DNA of 8,501 bases from Clostridia bacterium (GTDB lineage Bacteria > Bacillota > Clostridia > Christensenellales > Borkfalkiaceae), in NCBI GenBank assembly GCA_900767195.1, contig CAAFYG010000113.1:1-8501 (forward strand), written 5' to 3'. The notes under the pieces are model-generated. The model did not search any database and was not told the origin of the DNA. It saw only the letters and a program-made list of their open reading frames with translations. Made by a program: the position numbers and the translations under genes. Below are positions 1 to 5,692 of the stretch, one piece after another (positions within the stretch are counted from its first letter, which is position 1; every line of letters starts with the position of its first letter).

Positions 1-597
1 ATCTTTTGACGACTGCTTTGCTGTTGAATCAAGTTTTTGTTTACCATAGGTAAATACAAGCGGTCCATTTTGCTTTTCCCATATAGCATCAAAATCTACA
101 AATAGTTTCCAATAAAATAATGGTGATGCTTCAGTTCCAACTTTTTCAACATAAATGAAACTAACAAGAGGGAGAGCTAACTGTCGTATAATTTGATAGC
201 CAGTATCTTCTGAATTTATATAACCTCTCGGTCCAGCTATTTGATATTGGTCATAAATATTAAAGAAAATGACATCATCCAATTTTGAGACCATATCCAT
301 ACGCTTACTCCATAAACATGGAAGTTCTTCTTTCTTTGCGTAATTTTGAGATGGCGTCATGTATTCATTTTTAATTGCTAACAAATATGCTATTAAATCT
401 GACTTTAGCATAAAACACTTAGCTCTAAATTTTTCACCGCCATAAAAATTATACATTTCAGTCTTTGAAGAAATGTAAAATTTTGCTTCTCCATGTCCTT
501 GCCCCAGTTTATTGCTTCCAACAACAACGCAGTCAGGCACAGTCATCATTGTATGAAATACTGCTAAAGTTGGAAGGTTTTCTTCGTTAATTTTCAT
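1..597 (-). CDS. Partial gene downstream of the C5 methyltransferase, probable type II restriction endonuclease
   Basis: Reading the minus strand from the ATG at 597-595 gives 199 codons with no stop down to base 1, so the 3' end lies outside the window. It starts MKINEENLPTLAVFHTMMTV and overlaps the end of the methyltransferase gene by 11 bp. A GGAG ribosome binding site at 607-604 lies 6 nt before the ATG, which suggests translational coupling. I do not recognise the family. A PD at residues 21-22 followed by EAK at 37-39 fits the spacing of a PD-(D/E)xK nuclease core, but the pattern is short and could be chance. The product is soluble-looking, with no signal peptide or membrane segment, and its codon use is AT-rich like the methyltransferase. 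The endonuclease role is inferred from position: the gene directly following and overlapping an orphan-looking m5C methyltransferase is usually its cognate nuclease. It could instead be another accessory protein of the module. Confidence 0.65.
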   Translation of the reverse strand, partial: MKINEENLPTLAVFHTMMTVPDCVVVGSNKLGQGHGEAKFYISSKTEMYNFYGGEKFRAKCFMLKSDLIAYLLAIKNEYMTPSQNYAKKEELPCLWSKRMDMVSKLDDVIFFNIYDQYQIAGPRGYINSEDTGYQIIRQLALPLVSFIYVEKVGTEASPLFYWKLFVDFDAIWEKQNGPLVFTYGKQKLDSTAKQSSKD

Positions 598-1906
598 TTT
601 CCACTCCATATTGTGTTATGTCCATTTGTTTTAATATCGCTATTAAAACATCAACTACTATACTGTTTCCTGACTGTTGATACATCGCTGTGTCTGATAC
701 CGCTATTTTGAATGTATCTTTAAACCCCATCAAACGCAAGCACTCCCGTGGCGTTAGCTTTCTTATTCTTCCTTTATACGTGACATAGTTATCAATTCCA
801 GCCCTATGCATTTTATGCATCGTGTTTAGTAATGGTCGAGCTATATCTAAATCCGTTTTTGTGGACGTTTTAAAATTTTTAGTACCACTTGCTAACACAT
901 ACTTTGCGACTTTTTCGGATAAGTAGTATTTTTCCTCAACATCCTTAACATCAAAAATAAACTCATCAAAATCTTCTTCAAACTTTTCATTTTCCCTAAC
1001 AGGATGGTAAATAAAATCACCATGCCAATTATACTGTTGATTACGCTTTTGACAAAGAGCTATATCTCCGTTAATCTGTGTGTAGCTTTTTTCTCTATTT
1101 TTGTGGCTTGTCACGAATTTAATGCCCTTATCGCGGAGAAAATATTTTGTATAGACATAATCTTCCAAAAAGTCATACATAATATATTCTAGTTCAATTG
1201 GTGCTGGAAATTTAAAATCCGTCTTTGTTTTAAACCCCAAACAATATAGACGTTCTCTATTCTGTGGTATTCCGTAATCTTTACTATTCAACACTCTAAA
1301 GTGGATATCATATCCAAGTTCATTGAATATGTCATAAATAATATGCCAAGTTCTTCCATTGTCATGATTAAGAATACCTTTCACATTTTCGAATAAAAAC
1401 ACTTTTGGTTCTGTTTCTTTAATAATACGAGCAAATTCATAAAACAAAGTTCCCCGAGCATCTTCAAAACCAAGTCTTTTGCCAACCATGGAAAAAGCTT
1501 GACAAGGTGCGCCGCCAACCAAAAAATCTACTTTCCCCTTATACTTAGTAGCATTAAAGTCTCTTATATCCGAAAACCAATTATCCTCTGTTATATCATA
1601 ATTTGCAAAATAACTTTTTTTGCATTTTTCATCTATATCTCCAGCAAATACAATACTAGAAGGAAGTCTTAACCTTTGAAATGCATGCTCAATAGCACCT
1701 ATGCCACTAAACACAGTTGCTAATCTAATCTTGCGATTAGGAAATGCAAAAGGAATCTTACGCCAATCTTCAGTCGCTAATTCCTCGAAAGAAATATCTG
1801 CATTTGTTAAACTTTCAGATTTTTTAGATATTGCTTTTTTTGCCATTTCAATTTTATCTGAATGTTCTGCAATACTAGCTTGGACGGCAGTTGATTTTTT
1901 AACCAT
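587..1906 (-). CDS. DNA (cytosine-5-)-methyltransferase of a type II restriction-modification system
   Basis: The 439-residue protein should transfer a methyl group from S-adenosylmethionine to C5 of cytosine in a specific DNA site, protecting host DNA from the partner nuclease. All main m5C-methyltransferase motifs are visible: motif I FSGIG at 66-70 (AdoMet binding), motif IV GGAPCQAFS at 131-139 with catalytic Cys135, motif VI ENV at 173-175, motif VIII QNRER at 215-219, motif IX RKLTPRECLRLMGF at 382-395 and motif X QQSGNSIVVDV at 410-420. The target-recognition region lies between about 230 and 375; I cannot read the recognition site from it. Motif I usually sits near the N-terminus, so the first 60 residues, rich in Lys, Ser and Glu, are an unusual extension. 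The start is supported by GAGGTG 8 nt upstream and a promoter just before it. The gene is AT-rich compared with the genes right of 3000, suggesting acquisition by transfer. Confidence 0.96.
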   Translation of the reverse strand: MVKKSTAVQASIAEHSDKIEMAKKAISKKSESLTNADISFEELATEDWRKIPFAFPNRKIRLATVFSGIGAIEHAFQRLRLPSSIVFAGDIDEKCKKSYFANYDITEDNWFSDIRDFNATKYKGKVDFLVGGAPCQAFSMVGKRLGFEDARGTLFYEFARIIKETEPKVFLFENVKGILNHDNGRTWHIIYDIFNELGYDIHFRVLNSKDYGIPQNRERLYCLGFKTKTDFKFPAPIELEYIMYDFLEDYVYTKYFLRDKGIKFVTSHKNREKSYTQINGDIALCQKRNQQYNWHGDFIYHPVRENEKFEEDFDEFIFDVKDVEEKYYLSEKVAKYVLASGTKNFKTSTKTDLDIARPLLNTMHKMHRAGIDNYVTYKGRIRKLTPRECLRLMGFKDTFKIAVSDTAMYQQSGNSIVVDVLIAILKQMDITQYGVENEN

Positions 1907-1926
1907 AGTTGCTACACCTCATTTAT

Positions 1927-1955
1927 ATATTAGCATAAAAAGTGTTTTTTTTCAA
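1927..1955 (-). promoter_or_regulatory. Sigma-A type promoter for the restriction-modification operon
   Basis: On the minus strand, TTGAAA (1955-1950) is followed after exactly 17 bp by TAATAT (1932-1927). The spacer includes an A-tract. Transcription would begin around 1920, very close to the GAGGTG ribosome binding site (1920-1915), so the leader would be very short. No operator or controller-protein box is evident. The -35 matches the consensus at 5 of 6 positions and the -10 at 4 of 6. Confidence 0.6.
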
Positions 1956-2090
1956 TCTATTTTGGGCTATCACAAGTAAATAATATTATAAAAACTTCAA
2001 ATGGCACTTTAACGGGTGCTTGACGGCGCCTAATCGCCATTGTTGCAAAATCCTTTCGAGTTTGACCGTTCTTGTCAGAGTCGTTAAAAC

Positions 2091-2119
2091 TTGATTTTTA
2101 GCCCCGAATATGCTATAAT
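2091..2119 (+). promoter_or_regulatory. Sigma-A promoter for the GNAT gene, extended -10
   Basis: TTGATT (2091-2096) and a perfect TATAAT (2114-2119) are separated by 17 bp, and a TG at 2111-2112 makes the -10 an extended TGnTATAAT. Transcription would start near 2126, giving a leader of about 33 nt before the ATG at 2159. This promoter diverges from the restriction-modification promoter about 140 bp away. Confidence 0.8.
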
Positions 2120-2158
2120 TATAAACATAAAAGATTTGCGGACAGGAGGACTATTTAA

Positions 2159-2674
2159 ATGGTTGAAATCAAACTTGTAGCATTGCTCCTGGAAGATAGA
2201 AATCAATTTGTTCTTGATAATCAAGAAGCGTTTAATTATGGCGCATTAGAGGAATTTGGAAAAAGCGACGATCACTTTGAAGAAGACGGCGAGATTATCT
2301 CGCGTGAAACGATAGAGCAATCTATTGATAACGGAGAGGCTTACCGAATAGTTTTGGGAGAAGAGAAAATAGGCGGTGTTGTGATAAAAGTCGATGGGGA
2401 CCGCGGTGATTTGGAACTTCTTTTTGTATTGCCGAAAGCACACGGTAAAGGCATTGGATATGCTGCGTGGTGCGCTATTGAGAAACTTCATCCCGAAGTA
2501 AAAGTATGGGGAACGGTAACACCCTATTTTGAAAAAAGGAACATCCATTTTTATGTCAATCGGTGCGGTTTTCATATCGTGGAGTTCTATAATAGCCATC
2601 ATCCCGATCGGAATGAGTCGGAAAAGGCGGAAAAAATCGACGATCAATTACCAGACGGAATGTTTCGATTTTAA
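2159..2674 (+). CDS. GNAT family N-acetyltransferase
   Basis: The 171-residue protein fits the single-domain GNAT fold, which moves an acetyl group from acetyl-CoA to an amine; the substrate cannot be read from the sequence. Motif A, which binds the acetyl-CoA pyrophosphate, is visible as a hydrophobic strand (LELLFVLPKA, 85-94) followed by the HGKGIG loop at 95-100, matching the (Q/R)xxGx(G/A) pattern. FYVNRCGF at 131-138 matches the C-terminal 'FYxxxGF' part of the fold. The start is firm: AGGAGG at 2144-2149 lies 9 nt before the ATG. It is monocistronic, the only protein gene called on the plus strand, with its own promoter and a downstream hairpin. It lies between the restriction-modification module and tRNA-Ser. 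No adjacent antitoxin-like gene is present, so there is no support for a TacAT-type toxin role. Confidence 0.88.
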   Translation: MVEIKLVALLLEDRNQFVLDNQEAFNYGALEEFGKSDDHFEEDGEIISRETIEQSIDNGEAYRIVLGEEKIGGVVIKVDGDRGDLELLFVLPKAHGKGIGYAAWCAIEKLHPEVKVWGTVTPYFEKRNIHFYVNRCGFHIVEFYNSHHPDRNESEKAEKIDDQLPDGMFRF

Positions 2675-2740
2675 AAAGTAATTGATTAAGCAAATATTTA
2701 CTAAATATCCGCTTATAGTAGTCCGAGTTCAGCATTAGTA

Positions 2741-2779
2741 AAAAGCCGAGCGATTAAACGCCCGGCTGATTCTTCTTTT
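2741..2779 (+). terminator. Rho-independent terminator after the GNAT gene, possibly bidirectional
   Basis: A 9-bp stem (AGCCGAGCG at 2744-2752, CGCCCGGCT at 2759-2767) closes the loop ATTAAA. On the plus strand it carries one A-C mismatch and is followed by a T-rich run (2770-2779). On the minus strand the mismatch becomes a G-U wobble and five T follow directly, so it may work better for transcription from the right. It lies 70 bp after the GNAT stop codon. Confidence 0.65.
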
Positions 2780-2818
2780 TGCCGTTCAAATCGACTTTTA
2801 TGCCGAAATATTCGTTAG

Positions 2819-2870
2819 AAAAGAATAATACGAACTCTAACTTATCGTCAGGGTTCGTATTATTTTCTTT
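2819..2870 (-). terminator. Terminator after tRNA-Ser, structurally able to work on both strands
   Basis: A perfect 12-bp inverted repeat (AATAATACGAAC at 2824-2835, GTTCGTATTATT at 2853-2864) begins just after the tRNA 3' end. On the minus strand it is followed by CTTTTC. The plus strand has TTCTTTT after the stem and can extend it by three pairs including a G-U. It most likely ends the tRNA transcript, and may back up termination of the opposing GNAT transcript. Confidence 0.75.
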
Positions 2871-2959
2871 TGGCGGAGGCAGAGGGATTCGAACCCCCGT
2901 GGGCTTGCACCCAAACGGTTTTCAAGACCGCCTCGTTATGACCGCTTCGATATGCCTCC
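2871..2959 (-). tRNA. tRNA-Ser (anticodon UGA)
   Basis: Read on the minus strand, the acceptor stem is GGAGGCA (2959-2953) paired with TGCCTCC (2881-2875), followed by discriminator G and an encoded CCA (2873-2871). The anticodon stem GCGGT/ACCGT closes the loop CTTGAAA, giving anticodon TGA at 2924-2922. A long variable arm (GGGTGCAAGCCC) marks a class II tRNA, as expected for serine. The T arm has the loop TTCGAAT with a 5-bp stem that includes one G-U pair. It decodes UCA, and with wobble other UCN codons. It has its own promoter and terminator. Its 3' end faces the AT-rich accessory region. Confidence 0.96.
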
Positions 2960-3013
2960 GTAGGTTGCCACGCGCTTGCGCGTACACGCTATATCACGCG
3001 CTTATCGCTAAAT

Positions 3014-3042
3014 ATTATACCACGTAGCGCGCAAAAAATCAA
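3014..3042 (-). promoter_or_regulatory. Sigma-A promoter of the tRNA-Ser gene
   Basis: On the minus strand TTGATT (3042-3037) and a perfect TATAAT (3019-3014) are separated by 17 bp. Transcription would begin near 3007, leaving a 5' leader of about 48 nt before the mature tRNA. That leader contains the self-complementary ACGCGCTTGCGCGT at 2970-2983, which could form a small hairpin next to the RNase P cleavage site. Confidence 0.82.
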
Positions 3043-3060
3043 CGATTTTCTTTGCGCCTG

Positions 3061-3101
3061 CAAAAAAATGCGACGGAAAAATTAAAAAATCTTCCCGTCG
3101 C
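3061..3101 (-). terminator. Rho-independent terminator of the degV-family gene
   Basis: On the minus strand 3101-3088 pairs with 3083-3070 over 14 positions (GCGACGG/CCGTCGC at the base, two G-U wobbles above), with a TTTT loop. Seven T follow (3068-3062). It lies 70 bp after the stop codon of the DegV-family gene and isolates that gene from the tRNA-Ser promoter. Confidence 0.88.
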
Positions 3102-3171
3102 TCAACGCGTCGCAGTCAAATACTGTCCGTAGCCAAAAAAGCTCAATCAAAACAACCGCTCGAATCAATCT

Positions 3172-4050
3172 TTATCTTGCTTTGCCGCGGAAGAAAATAG
3201 CAAGCGTGCCGATGCCCGAATGCGAGCCGATCACGGGCGACAACTCGCCGATAAAAACCTCGCGCCCGGGAAATTTATCGAGCACCATTTTTTTCAACGC
3301 TTCGGCGTCGTCGCGGCACACCGCCTGAACGATATAAACGGGATCGCCGGGTTGCAAGTCCTGCTGCGCCACCATGTTATTAAAAATGGCGTTAATTGAT
3401 TTTTTTCTGCCCATCACGCCGCGCCCCACAGGCACAAGATGTCCCTCGTCGTCCATTCTCATCACGGGCTTGATATTCAGAAGTGATCCGATCACAGCCA
3501 CGGTGGAAGAAACACGTCCGCCGCGTTTCAGCTGAAATAAATCGTTCACGGTAAAATTGTGGCAGATATGCAGCCGCAGATTCATGCCGTACTCATACGT
3601 TTCCTCGATGCTCGCGCCCGATTCCGCTTTTTCTACGAGATAGTGCAGAAATAAGCCGTGTCCCAAAGACGCGCACAGCGAGTCGATCACCATAATTTTC
3701 CTTTCCGGGAACTCTTCCGAAAGCTCTTTCGCCGCTACGCAGAAACTGCCGTACGTACCGGAAAGACCAGAAGAAAACGCGCTCACAAGCACATCGTTGC
3801 CCGCTTCCACGTAGGGGCGCAGATGCGATTTCGCCTGCTCGGCAGTCACCTGATAGGTAGTGGGCTTTCCGCCGGCGGCAAGTTGCTTGTAAAATTCATC
3901 GTGATCGATCGGCGCACCGTCTTCGCCTTCGTAGTTTACGTTGTCCATCACAAACCCGAGGCATACCCGCTCGATATTGTGTTCCTTGTAGTATTCAAGC
4001 GGCATTTCGCCTGTAGAATCCGTTGCAATAATGAATTTCGCTTTACTCAT
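3172..4050 (-). CDS. DegV family protein (fatty-acid binding)
   Basis: The 292-residue protein matches the usual DegV length of about 280-290. DegV proteins bind a fatty acid between two alpha/beta domains, and in Firmicutes they act as FakB subunits presenting it to the kinase FakA for entry into phospholipid synthesis. Visible family motifs are TDSTGEMP at 10-17, SSGLSGTYGSF at 93-103, GGRVS at 177-181, LLNIKPVMR at 190-198 and IGSHSGIGTLAIFF at 274-287. The start chosen is the ATG at 4050-4048, preceded by GGAG with 9-nt spacing, because it places the first strand and TDST motif at the family position. The frame stays open upstream to a GTG at 4149, but that stretch lacks a ribosome binding site and looks like leader. 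It has its own promoter and terminator. No fakA is in view, so the specific FakB role is inferred from the family. No signal peptide is seen; it should be cytosolic. Confidence 0.93.
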   Translation of the reverse strand: MSKAKFIIATDSTGEMPLEYYKEHNIERVCLGFVMDNVNYEGEDGAPIDHDEFYKQLAAGGKPTTYQVTAEQAKSHLRPYVEAGNDVLVSAFSSGLSGTYGSFCVAAKELSEEFPERKIMVIDSLCASLGHGLFLHYLVEKAESGASIEETYEYGMNLRLHICHNFTVNDLFQLKRGGRVSSTVAVIGSLLNIKPVMRMDDEGHLVPVGRGVMGRKKSINAIFNNMVAQQDLQPGDPVYIVQAVCRDDAEALKKMVLDKFPGREVFIGELSPVIGSHSGIGTLAIFFRGKAR

Positions 4051-4059
4051 AATTTCAAT

Positions 4060-4063
4060 CTCC
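4060..4063 (-). promoter_or_regulatory. Ribosome binding site deciding the DegV-family start
   Basis: GGAG on the minus strand lies 9 nt upstream of the ATG at 4050. It supports this start over the in-frame GTG at 4149, which has no such site. Confidence 0.7.
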
Positions 4064-4166
4064 GTAAAGTTTTTGTCTTTCGCCGCGCCGCAACCCGAAA
4101 CCGCTTCGCCGTACGTAAAGCTACGCCGTCCCGAACCGACCTGTCGCACAATCGAAAAACAAATTC

Positions 4167-4195
4167 ATTATACAGTACCCGCGGGAAAAAGTCAA
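4167..4195 (-). promoter_or_regulatory. Strong sigma-A promoter of the degV-family gene
   Basis: On the minus strand TTGACT (4195-4190) and a perfect TATAAT (4172-4167) are separated by 17 bp. The predicted start near 4160 gives a GC-rich leader of about 110 nt. The spacer contains the perfect 8-bp palindrome CCCGCGGG (4178-4185), a possible operator, though it may be chance. Confidence 0.85.
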
Positions 4196-4380
4196 ACATT
4201 ATTGATTGCTTTGCGCTTTTCTTTTTTTTAAGACGCGTCACCGGGGGAGGGTAGTTGATTTTCAGAATAAAACAGCTACAAAGCAGTAAAAAATTTTTCG
4301 TTTTTTTCTGATTTTACGCGGTAAATCAACAGAAAGCAAAAATCAAAACTATTAACAAAAGCCTGTTGTGGCGCAGCTGA
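4196..4380. other. Intergenic stretch without a supported gene
   Basis: This is the far part of the 420-bp gap between the MinE-like gene and the degV-family gene. It holds poly-A/T runs, a GGGGGAGGG run at about 4243-4251, the palindrome GACGCGTC near 4232-4239 and an imperfect palindrome at 4309-4328 (TGATTTTAC, GCG, GTAAATCA). The imperfect palindrome is not followed by a T-run on either strand, so it is not called a terminator. I see no coding potential here. Confidence 0.6.
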
Positions 4381-4429
4381 AAATAAAAACGGCGAAATTG
4401 ATTTGTAATGCTTTTCAATGACAACGCCG
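4381..4429 (-). terminator. Possible terminator downstream of the minD/minE-like genes
   Basis: On the minus strand CGGCG (4429-4425) pairs with CGCCG (4394-4390), and inside it ATTGA pairs with TCAAT (4419-4415 with 4401-4397), separated by an internal loop. The T-rich run TTTTTATTT follows (4389-4381). The stem is broken and the loop large, so this is weaker than the other terminators. Its position, about 40 bp after the stop codon, fits an operon end. Confidence 0.45.
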
Positions 4430-4470
4430 AGCAATTTGTTACGCCTTTTTTTGCCGAAAACGAAGAAAAA

Positions 4471-4710
4471 TCACTTTAAAACGTTAAATTTTTTAATCAG
4501 CGTTGCGGAAAACTTCACCGTCACGCCGAAGCCTTTATCTAAAGCGGTAAGCGTCATTTCGGGCTGCTCCGAAAGCTCGAAATATCTTGAAAGGGCGGCG
4601 GATAAGTCTTGTAAAATCAGCCTCCGGCATCCGTCGGAAAGCACCGATTTTTCGCCTTCGATAATCCGGTTCGCCTGTTCGAAATTCTCCGTGTAAACAA
4701 TTTTTTTCAT
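4471..4710 (-). CDS. minE: Small MinE-like cell-division topological specificity protein (candidate)
   Basis: The 79-residue protein starts MKKIVYTENFEQANRII and lies directly downstream of minD on the same strand, where minE normally sits. A GAGG site at 4722-4719 with 8-nt spacing supports the ATG. Residues 26-72 look like the MinE C-terminal domain: a helix DGCRRLILQDLSAALSRYF comparable to 'LRKDILEVICKYV' of E. coli MinE, then alternating strands MTLTALDKG and GVTVKFSATL. MinE stimulates the MinD ATPase at the membrane and sets the pole-to-pole pattern that keeps the Z-ring at midcell. The length is a little short of the usual 85-90. The amphipathic N-terminal membrane-targeting helix (LLDFF-like in known MinE) is not evident. 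Assignment rests on position plus a weak pattern match made by eye; an unrelated small protein is the main alternative. Confidence 0.55.
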   Translation of the reverse strand: MKKIVYTENFEQANRIIEGEKSVLSDGCRRLILQDLSAALSRYFELSEQPEMTLTALDKGFGVTVKFSATLIKKFNVLK

Positions 4711-4718
4711 CGAAAATA

Positions 4719-4722
4719 CCTC
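4719..4722 (-). promoter_or_regulatory. Ribosome binding site of the MinE-like gene
   Basis: GAGG on the minus strand lies 8 nt before the ATG at 4710. It is one of the main reasons to treat this short reading frame as real rather than as a shadow of the overlapping open frames. Confidence 0.6.
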
Positions 4723-4740
4723 GAAAATCCGCCGCTACCC

Positions 4741-4806
4741 CATAGAAATCAAAAAAATACGCCATAGAAATCAAAAAAAGACCCCGTAGAAATCGCAAAA
4801 AATGCG
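4741..4806. repeat. Three 22-bp tandem repeats with A-tracts between minD and the MinE-like gene
   Basis: Three direct units begin at 4741, 4763 and 4785, with an exact period of 22 bp. The shared core is CATAGAAATCAAAAAAA. The third unit has diverged (CGTAGAAATCGCAAAAAA), and a possible fourth decayed unit starts near 4807. Each unit carries a 6-7 bp A-tract, so the tracts recur about every two helical turns and could bend the DNA. The repeats lie in the 159-bp gap between two genes expected to be co-transcribed. A period of 22 is not a multiple of 3, which argues against coding. Confidence 0.85.
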
Positions 4807-4869
4807 TCAAAGAAAAATTGCGAAATCTTCCCGAAAAAAGCAAACAACGCCCGGTTGAAACGGCGAAAA

Positions 4870-5652
4870 TCACAATTTTCCGCGCCAGTATTTTTTCAAA
4901 CCGCCGAGCGCGCCTTTAAACGGCTCGAAAACGTCGTAATATCGGATTTTTCCTTTTTTTGTTTTCCCCGTCACCGCGTCGGCGAGCAAAGAAAAGCACC
5001 CGAGCGGATCTCTTAAACCGCTTCGCACAACTTTGTCGCTTTCGGGAATCACGCCGATAAGAGGCAGTTTCAAAAGCTTTGAAATTTCCCACGGCGAAAG
5101 CGTTTTTTCTTTCATTAAAAGATCGCCGCGCACGCGGTTTACCGCCAGCGAAACGTTTTTTAAGGCATAGCTTTTCAAAAGCCCCGTAATTTTGTCCGCG
5201 TCCGTCACGGCGGTTAAATCGGGCGTCGTCAGCACGATCGCTTCGTCCGCGCACGCCGCCGCGCGATGAAATCCCTCGTCCGCTCCCGAAGGCGAATCGA
5301 TCACGATATAATCGAACGTAGGGGAAAGCGAATCGAGTACGGCTTTCAAAGATTGCGGCGAAACGTATCGTTCGGGCGCGGAATGTACGGCGGAAAGCAG
5401 GTAAAAATTCGGCAGAAGAGGGTGCTGCACAAGCGCCTGTTTGGCTCTGCACCGTCCCTCGATCACGTCGATCACGTCGTACACCACCAGGTCGGCGAGG
5501 GAAGAAACGAGATGTGCGTTGCAAAGCGAAAAATCGGCGTCGCAAACGATCGTGCGTTCGCCGCGCGCCGCCAGCCTTGCCGCCAGCAGACACGCCGTCA
5601 CGGTTTTCCCCGTGCCGCCTTTCCCGCTTGTAATCACGATTTTTCTTGCCAT
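4870..5652 (-). CDS. minD: Septum site-determining ATPase MinD
   Basis: The 260-residue protein is a ParA/MinD-type ATPase that binds the membrane when ATP-loaded and positions the division septum. Seen directly: the deviant Walker A GKGGTGKT at 10-17 with signature Lys11 and Lys16; a switch I-like CDADFSLCN at 37-45; the MinD-like switch II DSPSGADEGF at 119-128; NR at 172-173; and GVIPESDKVVRSGLRDPL at 200-217, as in MinD. The last residues (FKGALGGLKKYWRGKL) could form the amphipathic membrane-targeting helix typical of MinD. The start at 5652 is chosen because MARKIVITSGKGGTGKT begins where the family does and GGGGAGG lies 7 nt upstream; the frame is open further upstream to 5763 without such support. 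No minC lies next to it, but a MinE-like gene follows. ParA-family relatives such as FlhG are alternatives, but no flagellar genes are present. Confidence 0.87.
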   Translation of the reverse strand: MARKIVITSGKGGTGKTVTACLLAARLAARGERTIVCDADFSLCNAHLVSSLADLVVYDVIDVIEGRCRAKQALVQHPLLPNFYLLSAVHSAPERYVSPQSLKAVLDSLSPTFDYIVIDSPSGADEGFHRAAACADEAIVLTTPDLTAVTDADKITGLLKSYALKNVSLAVNRVRGDLLMKEKTLSPWEISKLLKLPLIGVIPESDKVVRSGLRDPLGCFSLLADAVTGKTKKGKIRYYDVFEPFKGALGGLKKYWRGKL

Positions 5653-5659
5653 GTCCGCG

Positions 5660-5666
5660 CCTCCCC
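5660..5666 (-). promoter_or_regulatory. Ribosome binding site deciding the minD start
   Basis: GGGGAGG on the minus strand lies 7 nt upstream of the ATG at 5652. It fixes this ATG as the start rather than the in-frame ATG at 5763. Confidence 0.8.
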
Positions 5667-5686
5667 GTTCCGTCGCCGTGACAATC

Positions 5687-5692
5687 ATTATA
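5687..5692 (-). promoter_or_regulatory. Candidate -10 element for minD
   Basis: A perfect TATAAT on the minus strand lies 34 bp before the minD start. No good -35 is present at 16-18 bp (AAAATC at 17); TTTACA occurs but 22 bp away. Because a terminator separates the ABC-F gene from minD, a local promoter is expected, but this one is uncertain. Confidence 0.4.

Noticed and set aside
2871..2900. Attachment-site duplication of the tRNA-Ser 3' end
   Set aside because: I looked for a second copy of the 3' acceptor and T-arm sequence in 1-2870 and saw none. Any second site would lie outside the window.
2779..3027. Plus-strand open frame of 82 codons containing GGGRGIRTPVGLHPNG
   Set aside because: It is the antisense of tRNA-Ser and its flanks. 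This is a well-known false protein type produced from tRNA-Ser genes.
4051..4149. N-terminal extension of the DegV-family protein from a GTG at 4149
   Set aside because: There is no ribosome binding site, it begins only about 11 nt after the predicted transcription start, and the family N-terminus aligns with the ATG at 4050.
4309..4328. Imperfect palindrome as a terminator
   Set aside because: Neither strand has a T-run directly after the stem and the pairing has an asymmetric bulge.
4418..4696. Plus-strand open frame of 92 codons
   Set aside because: It is the antisense of the MinE-like gene, with no ribosome binding site or recognisable domain.
4741..4828. Possible CRISPR array
   Set aside because: The units are directly adjacent with no unique spacers, only three copies exist, and no cas genes are present.
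4535..4873. Minus-strand open frame of 112 codons between minD and the MinE-like gene
   Set aside because: It is very rich in Phe and Arg, crosses the 22-bp tandem repeats and overlaps the better-supported MinE-like frame. It looks like a shadow.
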